64,000 bases of DNA. Origin: Rotaria socialis (Eukaryota; Rotifera; Eurotatoria; Philodinida; Philodinidae). The position numbers and the translations under genes were made by a program. The DNA is taken from contig CAJNYU010003038.1 of the NCBI GenBank assembly GCA_905331475.1, positions 194,720-258,719 of the forward strand, read 5' to 3'. This document shows, piece by piece, positions 51,691 to 63,797 of this stretch (position 1 is its first letter; each line of letters opens with the position of its first letter). The notes beneath the pieces were generated by a model that ran no database searches, was not told the DNA's origin, and saw only the letters and a program-made list of their open reading frames with translations.

Positions 51691-54611
51691 ATGCGTTTGT
51701 GGGGTAGCATGTCGAAGCCTATTCGTTCGATGAAGTTTTTACTTTTTATTTTGATCCTTTTTATTTCATTAATTGGATTTACTCATGGACAAACAATAAC
51801 AGACACTGAAACAGAAAGAAAATCGCCAGTTTGTTTAGCGAGAGCCCAACCAAAAGCCATGGTCAGCACTTGTGACCCAAACGGAAATCGATTTTGCTAT
51901 TTAACAGAGGCTATTGAATTGATTCTTTTTGGTTCAAAACAAAATAGAACAGATATAGAAGCACTTGTCGAGGCTATTCCCGAAACAGAAACACTCGATT
52001 GGTTTTTAACACTTGGACTTCAAGAGTTAGCAATGTTTGGTATGAACAATCCAAATCTCGTACCGAGTAAGTCATGAAAAAGAAAAAAGTAGCAATAGAA
52101 TGAAGAGATTTTTTCCTCTGTTTTTAGGTGATTTTTTCGATGTAATAATTCCTGATCTTATTCGAATAGTGACGCTTCTAAGAGAGAACGGTACTACAGC
52201 TGTCACTTGGGCAGATTTAAAATGTTATGTAATACGTTTCGTTAATCGTCCGAATGCTATTAACCTTGTTCTATATTTGCTTCGTGATGCCCCAAAAAAT
52301 TTCAAGACTTACATTAACGAGATCTATCTTGCTGGTATTAAAGATAAAAATTGTAAACGAGCAATGAGTTTATGGTTTGATTCGATTTCACGACCGTTAG
52401 AAAATACTTGGGCATTTCGTTTGTTTGATGCAAGTGGAAAACCGCCAACAAATATTTTAGCTGCCAATACAAATTGGCTCGGTAATTGGAATAGTTGTCA
52501 CAAAGTCGTGTATTCAAATCAAACATTTCGATTCAAAGGACGCTATTGTCGAGCTAAAATTCGTGCTAATCCAATAGTACTTGCTGGGGCTGGTGATCTC
52601 CTTGACGGGTTTCCTGGCAATCCAGAAGAACTAGCTGCGGTCGATCTTGGTATATGTGTGCCGGACTTTTGTGAAAATGAAGATGTAGCGTCAGTTATTA
52701 ATAATACTGTTCGTTTACTAACCATTCATCAACTATCAAATGTCCGTTCGATTGAAGATGTACTATGCGAACATGTAGCCGAGCCCGATGCACCTTATTA
52801 TGTTTCAATGGTACTTGTAACAATTTTAACAGTTATTGTTATATTAGCAACATTATATGATTGCTTCTTTCGTACTGTATTGAATAAACCATATGCTACG
52901 GCAAGTACATTATCGATGCAAAATATTCATGCATTATGTAATTTTTCATCATCGAAAGAACGACCACACGGAATCTTTCATAAAGATGTAAATTCTTATT
53001 ATTATCAATTTTCAAATCGTCTTCAATTACATGGCATTGGTTATCCATCAGAAACTGAAAGAGCACATGTATTGAAAAGTCGAAAAAATTGGTATAATCA
53101 TATTATTTACAAATTTCATCGAATTGCTATTGAACTCTCGGCTTATACAGCTATTCTTAAACCAATGTCAAGTACAGGTAGGTTTCTATAGAGTAAACTA
53201 TTGTAGAACTGAGAATAGGGTTAAGATTTAGATCTAAGATAGATTCTTAATGAGCTATACTATTCTTTATAGAGAATACTAATAAAAACTTGAATTTTAA
53301 CCATTTATTTTAGGTGCCATGAAATGTTTAAATGGTATCCGTGTTCTTTCAATGGTATGGATCATTTGGGGTCACACGTATAATTATATTGGCGATCAAA
53401 GTTATTTTTTACTTACTCAAAATGCATTTGATTTATTGGATCTCCAAAAAGAACGTATAGATGCACAAATTATAATCAATGCACTATATGGTGTCGATAC
53501 ATTTTTTCTTATCAGTGCCATGCTAGTTACATTATCATTAATGCGTATGTTACAAAAAAGTGGTATGCCAAAATGGTATTTTTGGCCTATGATGTATCTT
53601 GAACGTTATTTACGTCTTGTACCACCCTATATCATGATATTTTTATTATACATATATGTTGTACCGTTCATTGGCCAAGGCCCATTATGGACAGCAACGA
53701 ATTTTCCAATGAAAAATGATGATTGCCATAATTATTGGTGGGCGTATTTTCTTTTAGTTAATAATTTTGTACCAGGAGGACGTGGTACACGATGTCTTGG
53801 ATATTATTGGTATGTATCAAATGATTTTCAACTATTTGTCCTAGCACCATTTATGATTGTACCATTATATTACTATCCATTGATTGGTTGTGGTATTTTA
53901 TTCGGAGTTTTATTAGCAAGTTCATGTATATTAGGATTTAACATTATGAATACTTATCGAGTTGGACAAATTCTTGTCACACTTCAAGCTATTTGGGAAG
54001 GTAAGAGAAAAATTTAGATTTAAATTAAAAAAATTCATTCATTTATTTTAGATACTTATATTAAACCATACTGTCGCGCTGGACCGTATGTTATTGGTAT
54101 TGCACTTGGTTATATATTTTTTAAAACTGATAAAAAGAAAATTCATTTACATCCAATATTCCATTTGTTGTTCTGGGCATTAACGATTGTTTTTATGGCA
54201 ACAAGTATATTTGGTAACTGGACAAATCATGAAGTAGGTGCTACGCCAATGTCTCCATCAGTATATGTCCTTTACTTTGTTTTATCACGTATTGCCTGGC
54301 CATTGGCCATAGCATGGATTATATTTTCTTGTTATAAAGGTCTTGCGCCATTTATTGATAGTATGTTATCATGGCGTGGCTTTACGTTTTTTGCTCATAT
54401 GTCATATACAACTTATTTGATACATCCAATGATTATGGTTTACTATATGTTTGCTCAACAAAGTCTATTTCATGCAACAGATATTACATTAATATATCTA
54501 TTTTTTGGTCACCTACTATTTTCATTACTACTTGGCTTTTTAGCACATGTTGTGTTTGAACGCACATTTGGCGTTGTTATCGGATTGATTTTGCCAAAAC
54601 GACAACGATAA
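51691..54611 (+). CDS. NRF-6 (nose resistant to fluoxetine) family acyltransferase
   Basis: Multi-pass membrane protein of the NRF-6/acyltransferase-3 family; nematode NRF-6/NDG-4 affect drug and lipid uptake in gut and cuticle. Exons 51691-52066, 52128-53177, 53314-54000 and 54052-54611 give 890 aa. Order: signal peptide (KFLLFILILFISLIGFTHG), cysteine-containing extracellular NRF domain (about aa 45-330, with WAFRLFDASGKPP, NWLGNWNSC and CVPDFCENED typical of the family), one membrane segment (YVSMVLVTILTVIVILATLY), then the acyltransferase-3 domain. That domain has conserved CLNGIRVLSMVWIIWGHTY (the His of the family motif), YLERYLRLVPPYI and about ten helices, ending AHVVFERTFG. I start at the first ATG; Met at 51709 or 51730 would also retain the signal. 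All key regions look intact. Confidence 0.9.
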
Positions 54612-54999
54612 AACAATAAGCTAATCAACAAGAACTATTCACATTTTCAATTCTATTTTTTTTTGTTTTTACTGCAAACAAAACAGTTGTTTATTTTTGC
54701 CACTTTTAAGAGAAAAAATAGTCCACTGATACTTATATATATATATACATATATGAAAGGATTGATATTTCTTGTTTTCTGTACACATTGTTGGTCACTA
54801 TTAAAAAGGGCAATATCACAAGAAATATCGAGAAACGGACAAAGATAAGTTAGAAGAAAACATGACACACAAAAACAAAACAACAACGAAAAACTGTTCG
54901 TTTACATACACATAACAGGAGACAAAGTTGACATGCAAAAACAAGACGGAAATCTTGTATGAAATGTATGAAAAGAAAAAAACAGATAAATATAAATTA
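54612..54999. other. Convergent 3' spacer, NRF-6 / ZYG11
   Basis: Only 388 nt separate the stop codons of two converging genes, so both 3' UTRs must fit or overlap here. It contains a TA-rich run near 54734-54755 and no ORF of interest. Confidence 0.5.
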
Positions 55000-57900
55000 T
55001 TAAATCTCAACTCCATCGTTAGGGACAATATCCATGGGAACGGGCGCGTCGTGAAAACTATAAGAAAATGAAATCAAACAAATTATTTTACATAAGAAAA
55101 AGGTTATTTTTTATTACCGATGGATGTTGGCGAGAGCTGATTGAGCTAAATTTTTTATTGGTTCACTCATTTTATCACTGTATGCAATTTGAGATAGTAA
55201 TATTTCGCCATTTTCGCTTCGGACTAATGTGCAATATTTCTCCGCTAGAAATAAAAAATGTATGTCAACGATTGTAGTGCTGTTGAGATAAAAAGAACTT
55301 CATGAAATAAAAAAATAGGTTAATTTTAGATAAACGATATTTTTGAAATGCTTTCGCTTTATTCAAATGTTAAAATGAGTTTGTTGTAGATCTAGCATGA
55401 AAAAAGTAATCCAAATAACTGATTTTTCAAGGAATTCCACAAATTCTTTATCATAACTGGAATTTGCTTTTAGTCAAAGTAGGTCACTTGAAAAAAAACT
55501 GAAAGTATATGTATCCTTGATGAGTTCATCAAGCATTATCTAATTATTTGTAAAGAATTCAGTTTTCAAAATTCCTGCATTCGGGAAATTTACAAAATAT
55601 CGTGTAAATATCGTGAAGAAGAGTTTGAAGTTCTTGAAAATCTAGACTTCGAAAAGAAAACTATCGCATAGGAAATCTAAATTCTTTAATAATCATCTAT
55701 TTTTCTTCTGCTAAAATTTAATGTTAACACATACGGAGAACAGTAGTTAAATTCGTCATTGCCCAAACAGCCCACATTATGCAACCGGTTGGAAAATTTT
55801 CATTCAGCAGTCTTAAAATAGGTGCTAATGATCGATAGTTAATTGTTCGCGATTTATGTAAATCCCATGTTTGTGTAGCATCATAAATTTCTTGATTTAC
55901 AATATATTGTTCAATACTTGAACTGATTGTCCACGCTTCAACTCCATCGGAAAGTATATTTGCAAGAATTCCACCACAATTATATGGGATTTCGATGTCG
56001 TTTTGTTGTGATCGTTTTACTAAAATTCTATTTATAATTGAAAAGACTTAAAATAGATAGAACTGTGAAGAACATTTTTTTTTCCGACCTAAATTTTTCC
56101 ATATGCTGAGGGGTAACTAAATAATGTCTGAGTAGTTGGACTTCAGCCACGTTTCCTAGTAGACCCAACATATTTCTTACGAGATCCCGTTTGTCCGCCC
56201 ATAGGTCTAAACAATCATGAAACACTTGTAACCCATCATTATCCTCAATAAATCGTCGACAATTCTCAGGTGTTTCATCGGTTATATTCCACAGTAATGT
56301 CCAAGCAACTTCAACAATTTCGCAACTTGTTTTTTTCATTAAGAAACGACGAATGATTCCCATAGCAATCTAATATTGAAATAAATTATAGAAGGACGAC
56401 AAGAGAGATTGCTTTCTTTTACTTCGATAGCACCGACACGTCCAATAAACAATTTCTCTTGACCATCAACACTACATGCTACATGGTTGAGTACGGATAG
56501 AGCATTGTGAAGTAAGATTTGTTCGTGTACAACTGAGTCAAATAAATAAAGTTGAATAAACCTTATTAAAACAAGTACCGTTTGTTCAAAAGCACTCATC
56601 TAAACAAAATGAGAAAAAAAATGACTAAAGCTATCATGTTGCTTTTCTCATCATAGTGAAGTTCAACAGTTGTTCAAAACTACTAAAAGTAAAACTCTTG
56701 ATATAGAACTTTCTGTTATCTATTTCATTTTGGAATAATAAATAAATTGTGCACCCTGAGGTTGAGATGTATTGTAACCAAAATGAAAAAGTGCATGTCT
56801 AAGTTTTCAAATACTTGGAAACGCTTAAATGTGCCATACATTTAAGCTAGCTGCTTTTTGTAGGATATGGAAATTTCATAGATGAACCGCCAGACGGAGA
56901 TACCTGGAACGTCACAAGATAATCTCTCATTTTCATGTAATCTTCTTGGATTCGAAAATTACTGTGTTTGACTTCCCACTGACATCATCATTACTTACGA
57001 TATGGTTTGGTACATGCATTTGCATCCGAGATATAGTCAGCAATCCATTACGAATCATCTAAATATTATAAGAAAATTTTATAAACTCTTTTTAAAGACG
57101 AAAAATTCTTATCGCGTATTTACCGGTGAGTGTTGAAGATGAGCACTCATCGCATTAAGAATAGCAACAAGTAATCGTTTTAAATAATCATTATATTTTT
57201 CTAACATTACGTCGGACTCATTTTGAAATAAATCAACCACATAGTACAAACATGCACTGCCGGATGTTTGAAGACTACGATCGTATAAATGCATTGCCAT
57301 GCAATCCATTACCAACTTAATATGACAAGACTAATTAGTACTGTTTGAATGCTTATAGATATCTCACCTTTCCAGCGTCAAATGGATTTTGAATGGTATA
57401 ATGATTGTACAAACGAAATAAATGTGCCATTATATGCGTTACCATACTTGGCCGTTCCATATAATAAGAAAGAGATGTGATTATCATTTCTTCAGTATGC
57501 TCACCAGTTATCTAAATTATTCATATATCCTTGCTTAAAGTCAATTTTGAATTAGAGATCGCGTAGATTTTATCGTTCTATCGAAAGTTTAAAGTAAAAT
57601 ATTTGAACTTGTGTTATATTCACCAGTAGAAAGTTCTTTCTGTCATCTCGTTATAAACATCCGCTACACATTCATCTAAATCTCTGGCAAGCGATGTATT
57701 ATTTTATTTACAATATATTTCATAAACTCTGCACGAGAGACTGTTGGCGATAAATAGCTACATTTGAGCTTTGTTTACAACATATCTCATTCGACATGCA
57801 AAATATAATCGATTTACATTGGCATTCTTCAGTAGTTTAGCGAGATCTTATCTTACAAGCTGCTGCAGGATATACTGAATATATGTTTTAACAGAGGCTC

Positions 57901-59153
57901 AATATGTATTCCAACGCGTCTAACTTACTTTTTTTGCTGGTAACCATCTTCTAGCTGATCCTCTTTCATCGACATCGAATAGTCCCAAAAAGTCTAATTT
58001 ATGTTTTAATACAAGCAAACCAGCTATGCTCGCTTGCATTGTGAAATTTCTGAAAAAATACAAAAAAAGAATTCTCAGATATTTTCAAATCGATAAAAGT
58101 CAATTTCTATTTTACATACTCGTTTTCATCAATAGAAAGTTCTTTTTTAATATAATTTAATTCTTCATCTTGATCGAATGAAAATGATCCGGCTAAATTT
58201 GTTCCGCTAATATCTAAAGATGTTAATTTCGGTAGTGATGTTATTAATTTCGCTAATGTTATTGTTGGTTTTGAATAGTTTTGTGGTTCTTGTATACGTC
58301 GATTAAATGATAGATCAAGTAGACTTAATGTTTTTAAACAACAGATAGAATCTATGGATGATTCAATAACACTTGGCAGGATATCATATAGCACTAATGA
58401 ATGTATTTGTTTAAAACAATCAACGTATATTAAATTTTCAATGGCAGAATTTCTCGATAAATCAACATAACGTATTTGTTCACTGGATTGTATTAGTGTA
58501 TGGTAAAAAATTTCCTCAACTGAATCATTTCTCATTGTATTATGTATGCCTTCTAATGAAAGATATTTTAATTTTGGCTTTTTCAGAAAACATTCTTTAT
58601 CAATAGAATTCGGTGGAAAAAAGTCAACTAAATTTATTTTTCCATCCATTTTACTCTCAGTTTGTCCCAGATATAATGTTGTTAAACGAGGAAAATATTT
58701 TGTTATTAATTGAAATATTTCATATGTTATATTACAATCACGTAAATCGATTATTTCAATTAATTCATGTGATAGTAAATGTTTTGACATCGATTGATTC
58801 GTTATAAACGGACAGCAGCTTAAATAAAGCTCACTCAATTGAATCAGTACTTCTGATCTAAAATTAACAAGCATTTTAAAAACGCAGATTAAATTCTAGT
58901 AAAAATGTATTTTTCTCTCTTACTTTATTGTCTTGTTTTGGCCAGCATTATTAAAGAGAGAAAGAAAACAATCTGTTGTTTCCGATGAATGTGTTCGTCT
59001 AAATTTGATTATTGTTTTGAGTAATAAATTGCCTAAACGTTGAGATAGACATGATAATTCCGGTATATAAGCATTTTCATTAGCAACAATAGGCAATAAA
59101 CATTTAGATAGATAACGAATACCAATCTCGGTTAGATTTAATGGTTCATTCAT
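55000..59153 (-). CDS. ZYG11/ZER1-family Cullin-2 substrate receptor
   Basis: Substrate-recognition subunit of CUL2 ubiquitin ligases; vertebrate ZYG11B/ZER1 read N-terminal glycine degrons. Eleven exons on the minus strand (58924-59153, 58120-58857, 57929-58049, 57368-57511, 57124-57315, 56999-57058, 56423-56599, 56089-56369, 55735-56027, 55118-55244, 55000-55057) sum to 806 aa, close to the 740-770 of human relatives. The N-terminal part is leucine-rich (IEIIDLRDCNI, RYVDLSRNSA, LSLLDLSFNR, LTSLDISGTNL). The C-terminal half is armadillo-like: AWTLLWNITDETPENCRRFI, then LGLLGNVAEVQLLRHYL, then MWAVWAMTNLTTV, matching ZYG11 order. One intron donor (exon 8, GTCGG) is atypical. I cannot separate ZYG11B from ZER1 by eye. 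Confidence 0.88.
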
Positions 59154-59384
59154 TATTTTTCTTGAGTCAATTTTTCAAATCTTAAAAAAAAAGAACAATC
59201 ACTGCTAGATTTATTGATACACGAAACACCATGAAGTTCAATAAGCCAATATATTCGGTAAGGCTATATGCGGTTTAGAATTAAAAAGAAACAACAGCAA
59301 CAAAATACTATCAAAAAACACCAAAAATGGAAAATTTGTTCATTTATCGACTAGGTTTAAATTTTATCAAATTGTGAATAGTTA

Positions 59385-60597
59385 TCAATGATAGCTTAAT
59401 TCAGTATTACCACCTGTTGTTGTTAATTTAACAACTGATCCATTAGTTGGACGTGAAGATGGATCCTCAATCCATTTATAGAATAACCTGTAAAAAAACA
59501 ATAAATAAATAAATTCTTGTCTTAAACTTATTCCTATTATACATTTATACATACTCAGCAATATATTCAAGTGGTGTCCATGTACTTGTATCTGCTTTAG
59601 GCATCCATTTACGATTCATTGGTGTATCCAACGTTATCCTAAATGACGACAGACGTTTCGTAAATAGTAATAATAATTTATGCAGGAGCATTCGAGTGTG
59701 ACATTCGCTTTTTTCCCATCTTATACCTCTTATTCACATCTGACTCATCATATGAAAAACAAACAAACGTACGGTGCAATCGTGAGAATGGATGAATCTT
59801 TTGGCATACCACTATTAGATGCAGCCAAACTTTTACCGATATGTATTGTAGCTGCTTTGGCTGCACCATAGCCAATCATACCTGATTGAATAAATTGCTT
59901 TTTAGAAAATTTTCTATTTAGTATTCCTACTACCTGGTGTTGCACCTAGAGCAGCTGCAGCACCGGAAAATGTTAATAATCCATTTTCCTTAAGGAATTT
60001 GCTGGCTAATGATGTAACAATTAATGTTGAATTAACACTTTGTTTGAATACCATCTCCGAATTTTTTATGAAATCTAATGATTTATATAAATTCTCTTCT
60101 TAAACTACTATAAATATTACTTGGCAGATACCTTTATCACTAGCATTACCACCAGCCCAGCCACCAGCAACGTTTAAAATAGCTTCAACTGATTCGCCAT
60201 TCAACGATGATTGAATATCTGTGTAAATCATTAAAATAAAATTAGTTCAATTGTTTTTTGTTTTCTATTTAATTACGTTCGGAAACAAATTCAGCTTGCT
60301 TTTCAAGACTATCATTATCGTTAAGTGCAATACTAACATCAGCCTGTTCATTTTGCTTCAAATCAATTGATGTCACTTTCTAGAAAAAAATATTTAGTAA
60401 AACAAAATCAATAAAACATTCTACACTTACAAAATTTTTGCTCTGAAAATAGCGAACCAAGCAATCACCTAAAGCTCCACGTCCTATGATTCACAAAAAC
60501 AAGTAATATTCTCTGATAAATAATTATTGGATTTCAAATTTTTTTCTTAAACCATATTTTATAGCATACCTCCATATATAATAATTTGTTTTGACAT
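59385..60597 (-). CDS. QDPR: Quinoid dihydropteridine reductase
   Basis: Cytosolic NADH-dependent short-chain dehydrogenase that regenerates tetrahydrobiopterin for aromatic amino acid hydroxylases. The start is the ATG complementary to 60595-60597, and the stop is at 59385-59387. Several exons with introns of 45-75 nt join to a typical QDPR of about 240 aa. Visible landmarks: nucleotide-binding IYGGRGALG at the N-terminus, [13 protein letters not shown] in the middle, catalytic [11 protein letters not shown] (Tyr-x3-Lys), NSGMP, then [20 protein letters not shown] near the C-terminus. All match human QDPR in order. The gene is intact, with no sign of decay. It lies about 195 nt downstream of the CYLD-type copy on the same strand, so its promoter must be compact or shared. 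Confidence 0.93.
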
Positions 60598-60786
60598 CGA
60601 TTTGTCGTATTAGTTTGTTATCTGAAAAGAATTCTAAAAGCAAAACAGATAAATAGAGAACTGTATTCTTTCGCCTTTGGAATGGGAATGAATATTTATA
60701 TCACAATTTATAAGAGGATAATATGGTAATCGAAAATGACAAAAAAATTAGTACAAAATATCTTGATTACAGAACAAGTCTATATA

Positions 60787-62484
60787 TTTATTTTATTGAT
60801 AATTAACGCTTGAATTTTCGTAGAAGAAAAAAGCACCATCACGAAATAAACGTAATCGTCGCATATCATTTTCACTGAATTTTTGCGAAGATGGTCGTGC
60901 TTGCTTTCGAAGGTCATCTAAGTCTGGAAAAAAGTATTTATCTTTTCCCGCTGTTTCAATCCATTTCTCAAAATCAGGTACACGGTCCACCAGTGGTATA
61001 TTCTTTTCATTATGAATTCGGTCACTCATACTATCGAAAAAGAGCCATTCATGTTGGTCTTGTTGTTTTTGACATTTGACAAACGCAACATAATGAGCTA
61101 CTTCGATACATAATACAGCAAATAAATTAAGTTTATGTTTCTCAACAGGAATTCGTCTTGCATTATGATTTATGAGCTCTTTGCCTAGATCTCTATGTAA
61201 ATCGGATAGACATGTTGAACAGTAACATACTATCTTGGCATCAGTGTCTGGTGTAATCAATGATGGAGATTCTCTCGCAAAACATGAGTCACACGAATAA
61301 AAATCATTGGCTCTATCGGGATTATGATTTGTTAATTGGCATTTGAGACATACCAGTTGTACAATTCTGTTGTCAAGTGCAATTTGGCGATCAGGTATAA
61401 TATAACGGTAAGACCGTTCCGAACGTGTATGACGAGGAGCAACCAAAATGAGAAAAGGCGGAATGGTAGCTAACTTCGCCGGGATTTCAGAAAGTGAATT
61501 AAGAAATATACTGGCAATATTTGTTGAAAGCAGATTGTTAGGATTAGCATCAAACATCTCCCCTATGAAATTGTCGAATACATGATTAAATGCTTGTTAT
61601 ACAAAGAAACTAAAACTTACACATGATATTTGTTGTTATATTTGATGCCGTCGCATTTGGTGGCTGATCAGGTGCGATCGTTTTTAGTGGTGCAAAATTA
61701 AAAAGTCCTTCAAGTGCTCGCAAAAATTCAGTTGGATCTTTTTCTACATCTTTAAATGTTGAATCTCCAGTTGCTTTACTCAGTTGAGTTCGTAAGTGAT
61801 ATAGGGCATCACCTATTTATGAAATTGAGTTAAACGAAATACGAAGACAACAACACGAAACTTACGTTCAACGAAACCAATTTTACTTCGAAGTACATGA
61901 ACAATATTTTCTCTCAAAAGCTTTTGTAATTGTTTTAGAGGCTTTTTCTCAGTTTCCACATTTAGTAATGAATCGAATACATTAGAATAAGCAAACATAC
62001 AGAAAATCGTTGCATCCATGTAGCATGAATTCGAATCACCTTCAATACCTTTATTTTGGCCAAGTATTGGAAGCTTAAGTGGAGGTAGATTATCTTCGAC
62101 ACTCTCTAATCGATCAATAGCTTTTCGGCCTTGTAAACGTTCTTCTTCTAACTTTTTTTGTTCCAGCACTTGGTAGACGGAATCGACTGAGACATAAAAG
62201 CCACGTGAGTCAGCTAGTTTCATATGCTGTGTACCACATGCCGGACAGATACCATCATAGCCTCTTAAAGGCTTTTCAGATTCAAGAGCAAATAATTGTT
62301 TGCCCCCACATGGAACGTAAGCTTTGATTTTATATGAACTGTTACCGAGTCGCACAACTTTTTCTAGCATGTCACTAGGATTGAATTTTTCACCAGTTGC
62401 AGTTTGTTTTTTTGTAGCGGTGGAAGTACCTGTAGCAATATTTTGGTTTATTTAATTATAAAATGGTCACAATAGTAACGTTAC
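60787..62484 (-). repeat. Inverted duplication, minus-strand arm (partner 48033-49730)
   Basis: Near-identical inverted counterpart of the 3' part of the fusion gene. Differences cluster at its 5' end: five amino-acid changes in the first 60 codons of exon 3, then almost none. Arms are convergent, with an 11-kb spacer holding NRF-6, ZYG11/ZER1 and QDPR. Confidence 0.85.
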
Positions 62485-62723
62485 CTTGATTTGAATCGTT
62501 AGTGGCGGTAAGAGTTCGATCATAGGAAGAGCCTGTTGTAATATTTTTAGCACCATCAGTTGGATCGTAGAAGCCTGGCACTTTTATAGAGAAAGCAAAA
62601 AGTATTCAATGAGCTAAATTTTCATAAAACTCGTTTTACAGTACATCCAGGTTGTGTGTTTCCATTTGATGAAGAACCTGCACCAGACGTTGGTGTTCCA
62701 GGAGCGTTGTATGGCCTCAACAT
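60793..62723 (-). CDS. Stand-alone CYLD-type deubiquitinase (566 aa)
   Basis: Exon 1 (62645-62723) encodes MLRPYNAPGTPTSGAGSSSN and six more residues. Exon 2 (62485-62580) and three exons matching those of the fusion gene complete 566 aa. The ATG has an in-frame TAA 12 nt upstream just after an acceptor-like site, which supports this start. Domains: short disordered leader, CAP-Gly-like region with a CPAC motif, then a CYLD-type USP with predicted Cys194, His467 and Asp487 and the Cys/His-rich B-box insertion. There is no U-box or kinase. CYLD in other animals trims Lys63- and Met1-linked ubiquitin; the same is inferred here. Exon 2 is alignable but diverged from exon 2 of the fusion (both contain TGSS and a terminal NQG), while exons 3-5 are nearly identical. 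Confidence 0.82.
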
Positions 62724-63180
62724 TTCAGAAAGTTATCTAAAATAGTGTTTCTATTGTGAATCAAAATGTTTTCAAAAGTTTTAAAAAAAAACATCATTTA
62801 TTTCTTTCGACTGATAAAAATCTCATAAAACAAGACATCAACAAATTGTTTATTTCTAGTTTGTCAATACATATGCTCTGATAGATGTCATTAGAGCTTT
62901 TTTTTATCTCTGTCAAATATTTCTCATTCACGTAAGCAGTAGCTCCATCATTCCATTCTGATCCGCAATTTCATTCTCATTGGAGTTTCTAGAGATTCAA
63001 TCACCGTCGACATATTTTTCTTCCCACAAAAAAACAAATTTCTTTATTTTTATTTTTTTTGGTAAATGATAACAACGAAAAACAAAACAAATCATTATTT
63101 ATGTTGTTGAAAGTTCCTCAGAAGTTGAAACACTAGAAAAAAGAAAATAAGAAAAAAATAATTAATGAAAAAAATAAGTT
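62724..63180. other. Spacer between CYLD-type copy and TBL3
   Basis: About 460 nt, AT-rich, between two minus-strand genes. It should contain the promoter and leader of the CYLD-type copy and the 3' UTR of TBL3. No ORF or repeat was seen. Confidence 0.45.
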
Positions 63181-63797
63181 TTACTTTGATGATTGATCAA
63201 GATACTTCATTGAATGCCAACTAAAATCAAGAAAAAGTACTTGTTGTGAAAGTCGTTCTATACGTGCCATATGTCGTTCTGGAATGAATAGAAAACAAAT
63301 ATTATTAATAAATTGACTCAATAGAAGAAGAAAAAAAAAGAAATATTATACCAGTATAAGGCAATAAACTTTCGACACATTTTTGTCCATTTGGAAGCTT
63401 TAAAATTTTATCTGGTGTTACAATGCTTAGTAACATTTTAATTATTATTTGAGCTTCTGTTGAATGTCTTGTATTTGTATTCCAATCAATCACATATGAA
63501 AAAAGTAAATCTATTAAAGGATAGACATTTTTTTAAAAGCAATGATGCAATTGTTATAAGACTTACTTAAATGATCATCTGAAAATTGTAATAAAGTATT
63601 TTTCAAATGATCGGTTCCATCAATTTCATTGAGAATTTCTAACAAAAGCAGAAGTAGAGAATATCAAAATGTGACAAAAACAATTTTTTTTACCTTTGAG
63701 AATTTTTAATGCTCGAAATGGTTGGTTAAGATTCAGAGCTATTTTTAAAGCTTCATGATACTTTTTATTTACCAATAAATTCGATACCTCTTGTTCC
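63181..63797 (-). CDS. TBL3: TBL3/UTP13 C-terminal part (5' end beyond window)
   Basis: Component of the UTP-B subcomplex of the small-subunit processome, needed for 18S rRNA maturation in the nucleolus. Only the C-terminal Utp13 domain is in the window. It reads, in order, EQEVSNLLVNKKYHEALKIA, LNQPFRALKIL, WNTNTRHSTEAQIIIKMLL, then CVESLLPYTERHMARIERL and FLDFSWHSMKYL, followed by the stop at 63181-63183. The WNTNxRH...EAQ and LLPYTERH strings are diagnostic of TBL3. Four exons are visible with introns of 50-65 nt. The WD40 repeats and start codon lie to the right of the window; whether 63798-64000 holds another exon could not be settled. Confidence 0.87.
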
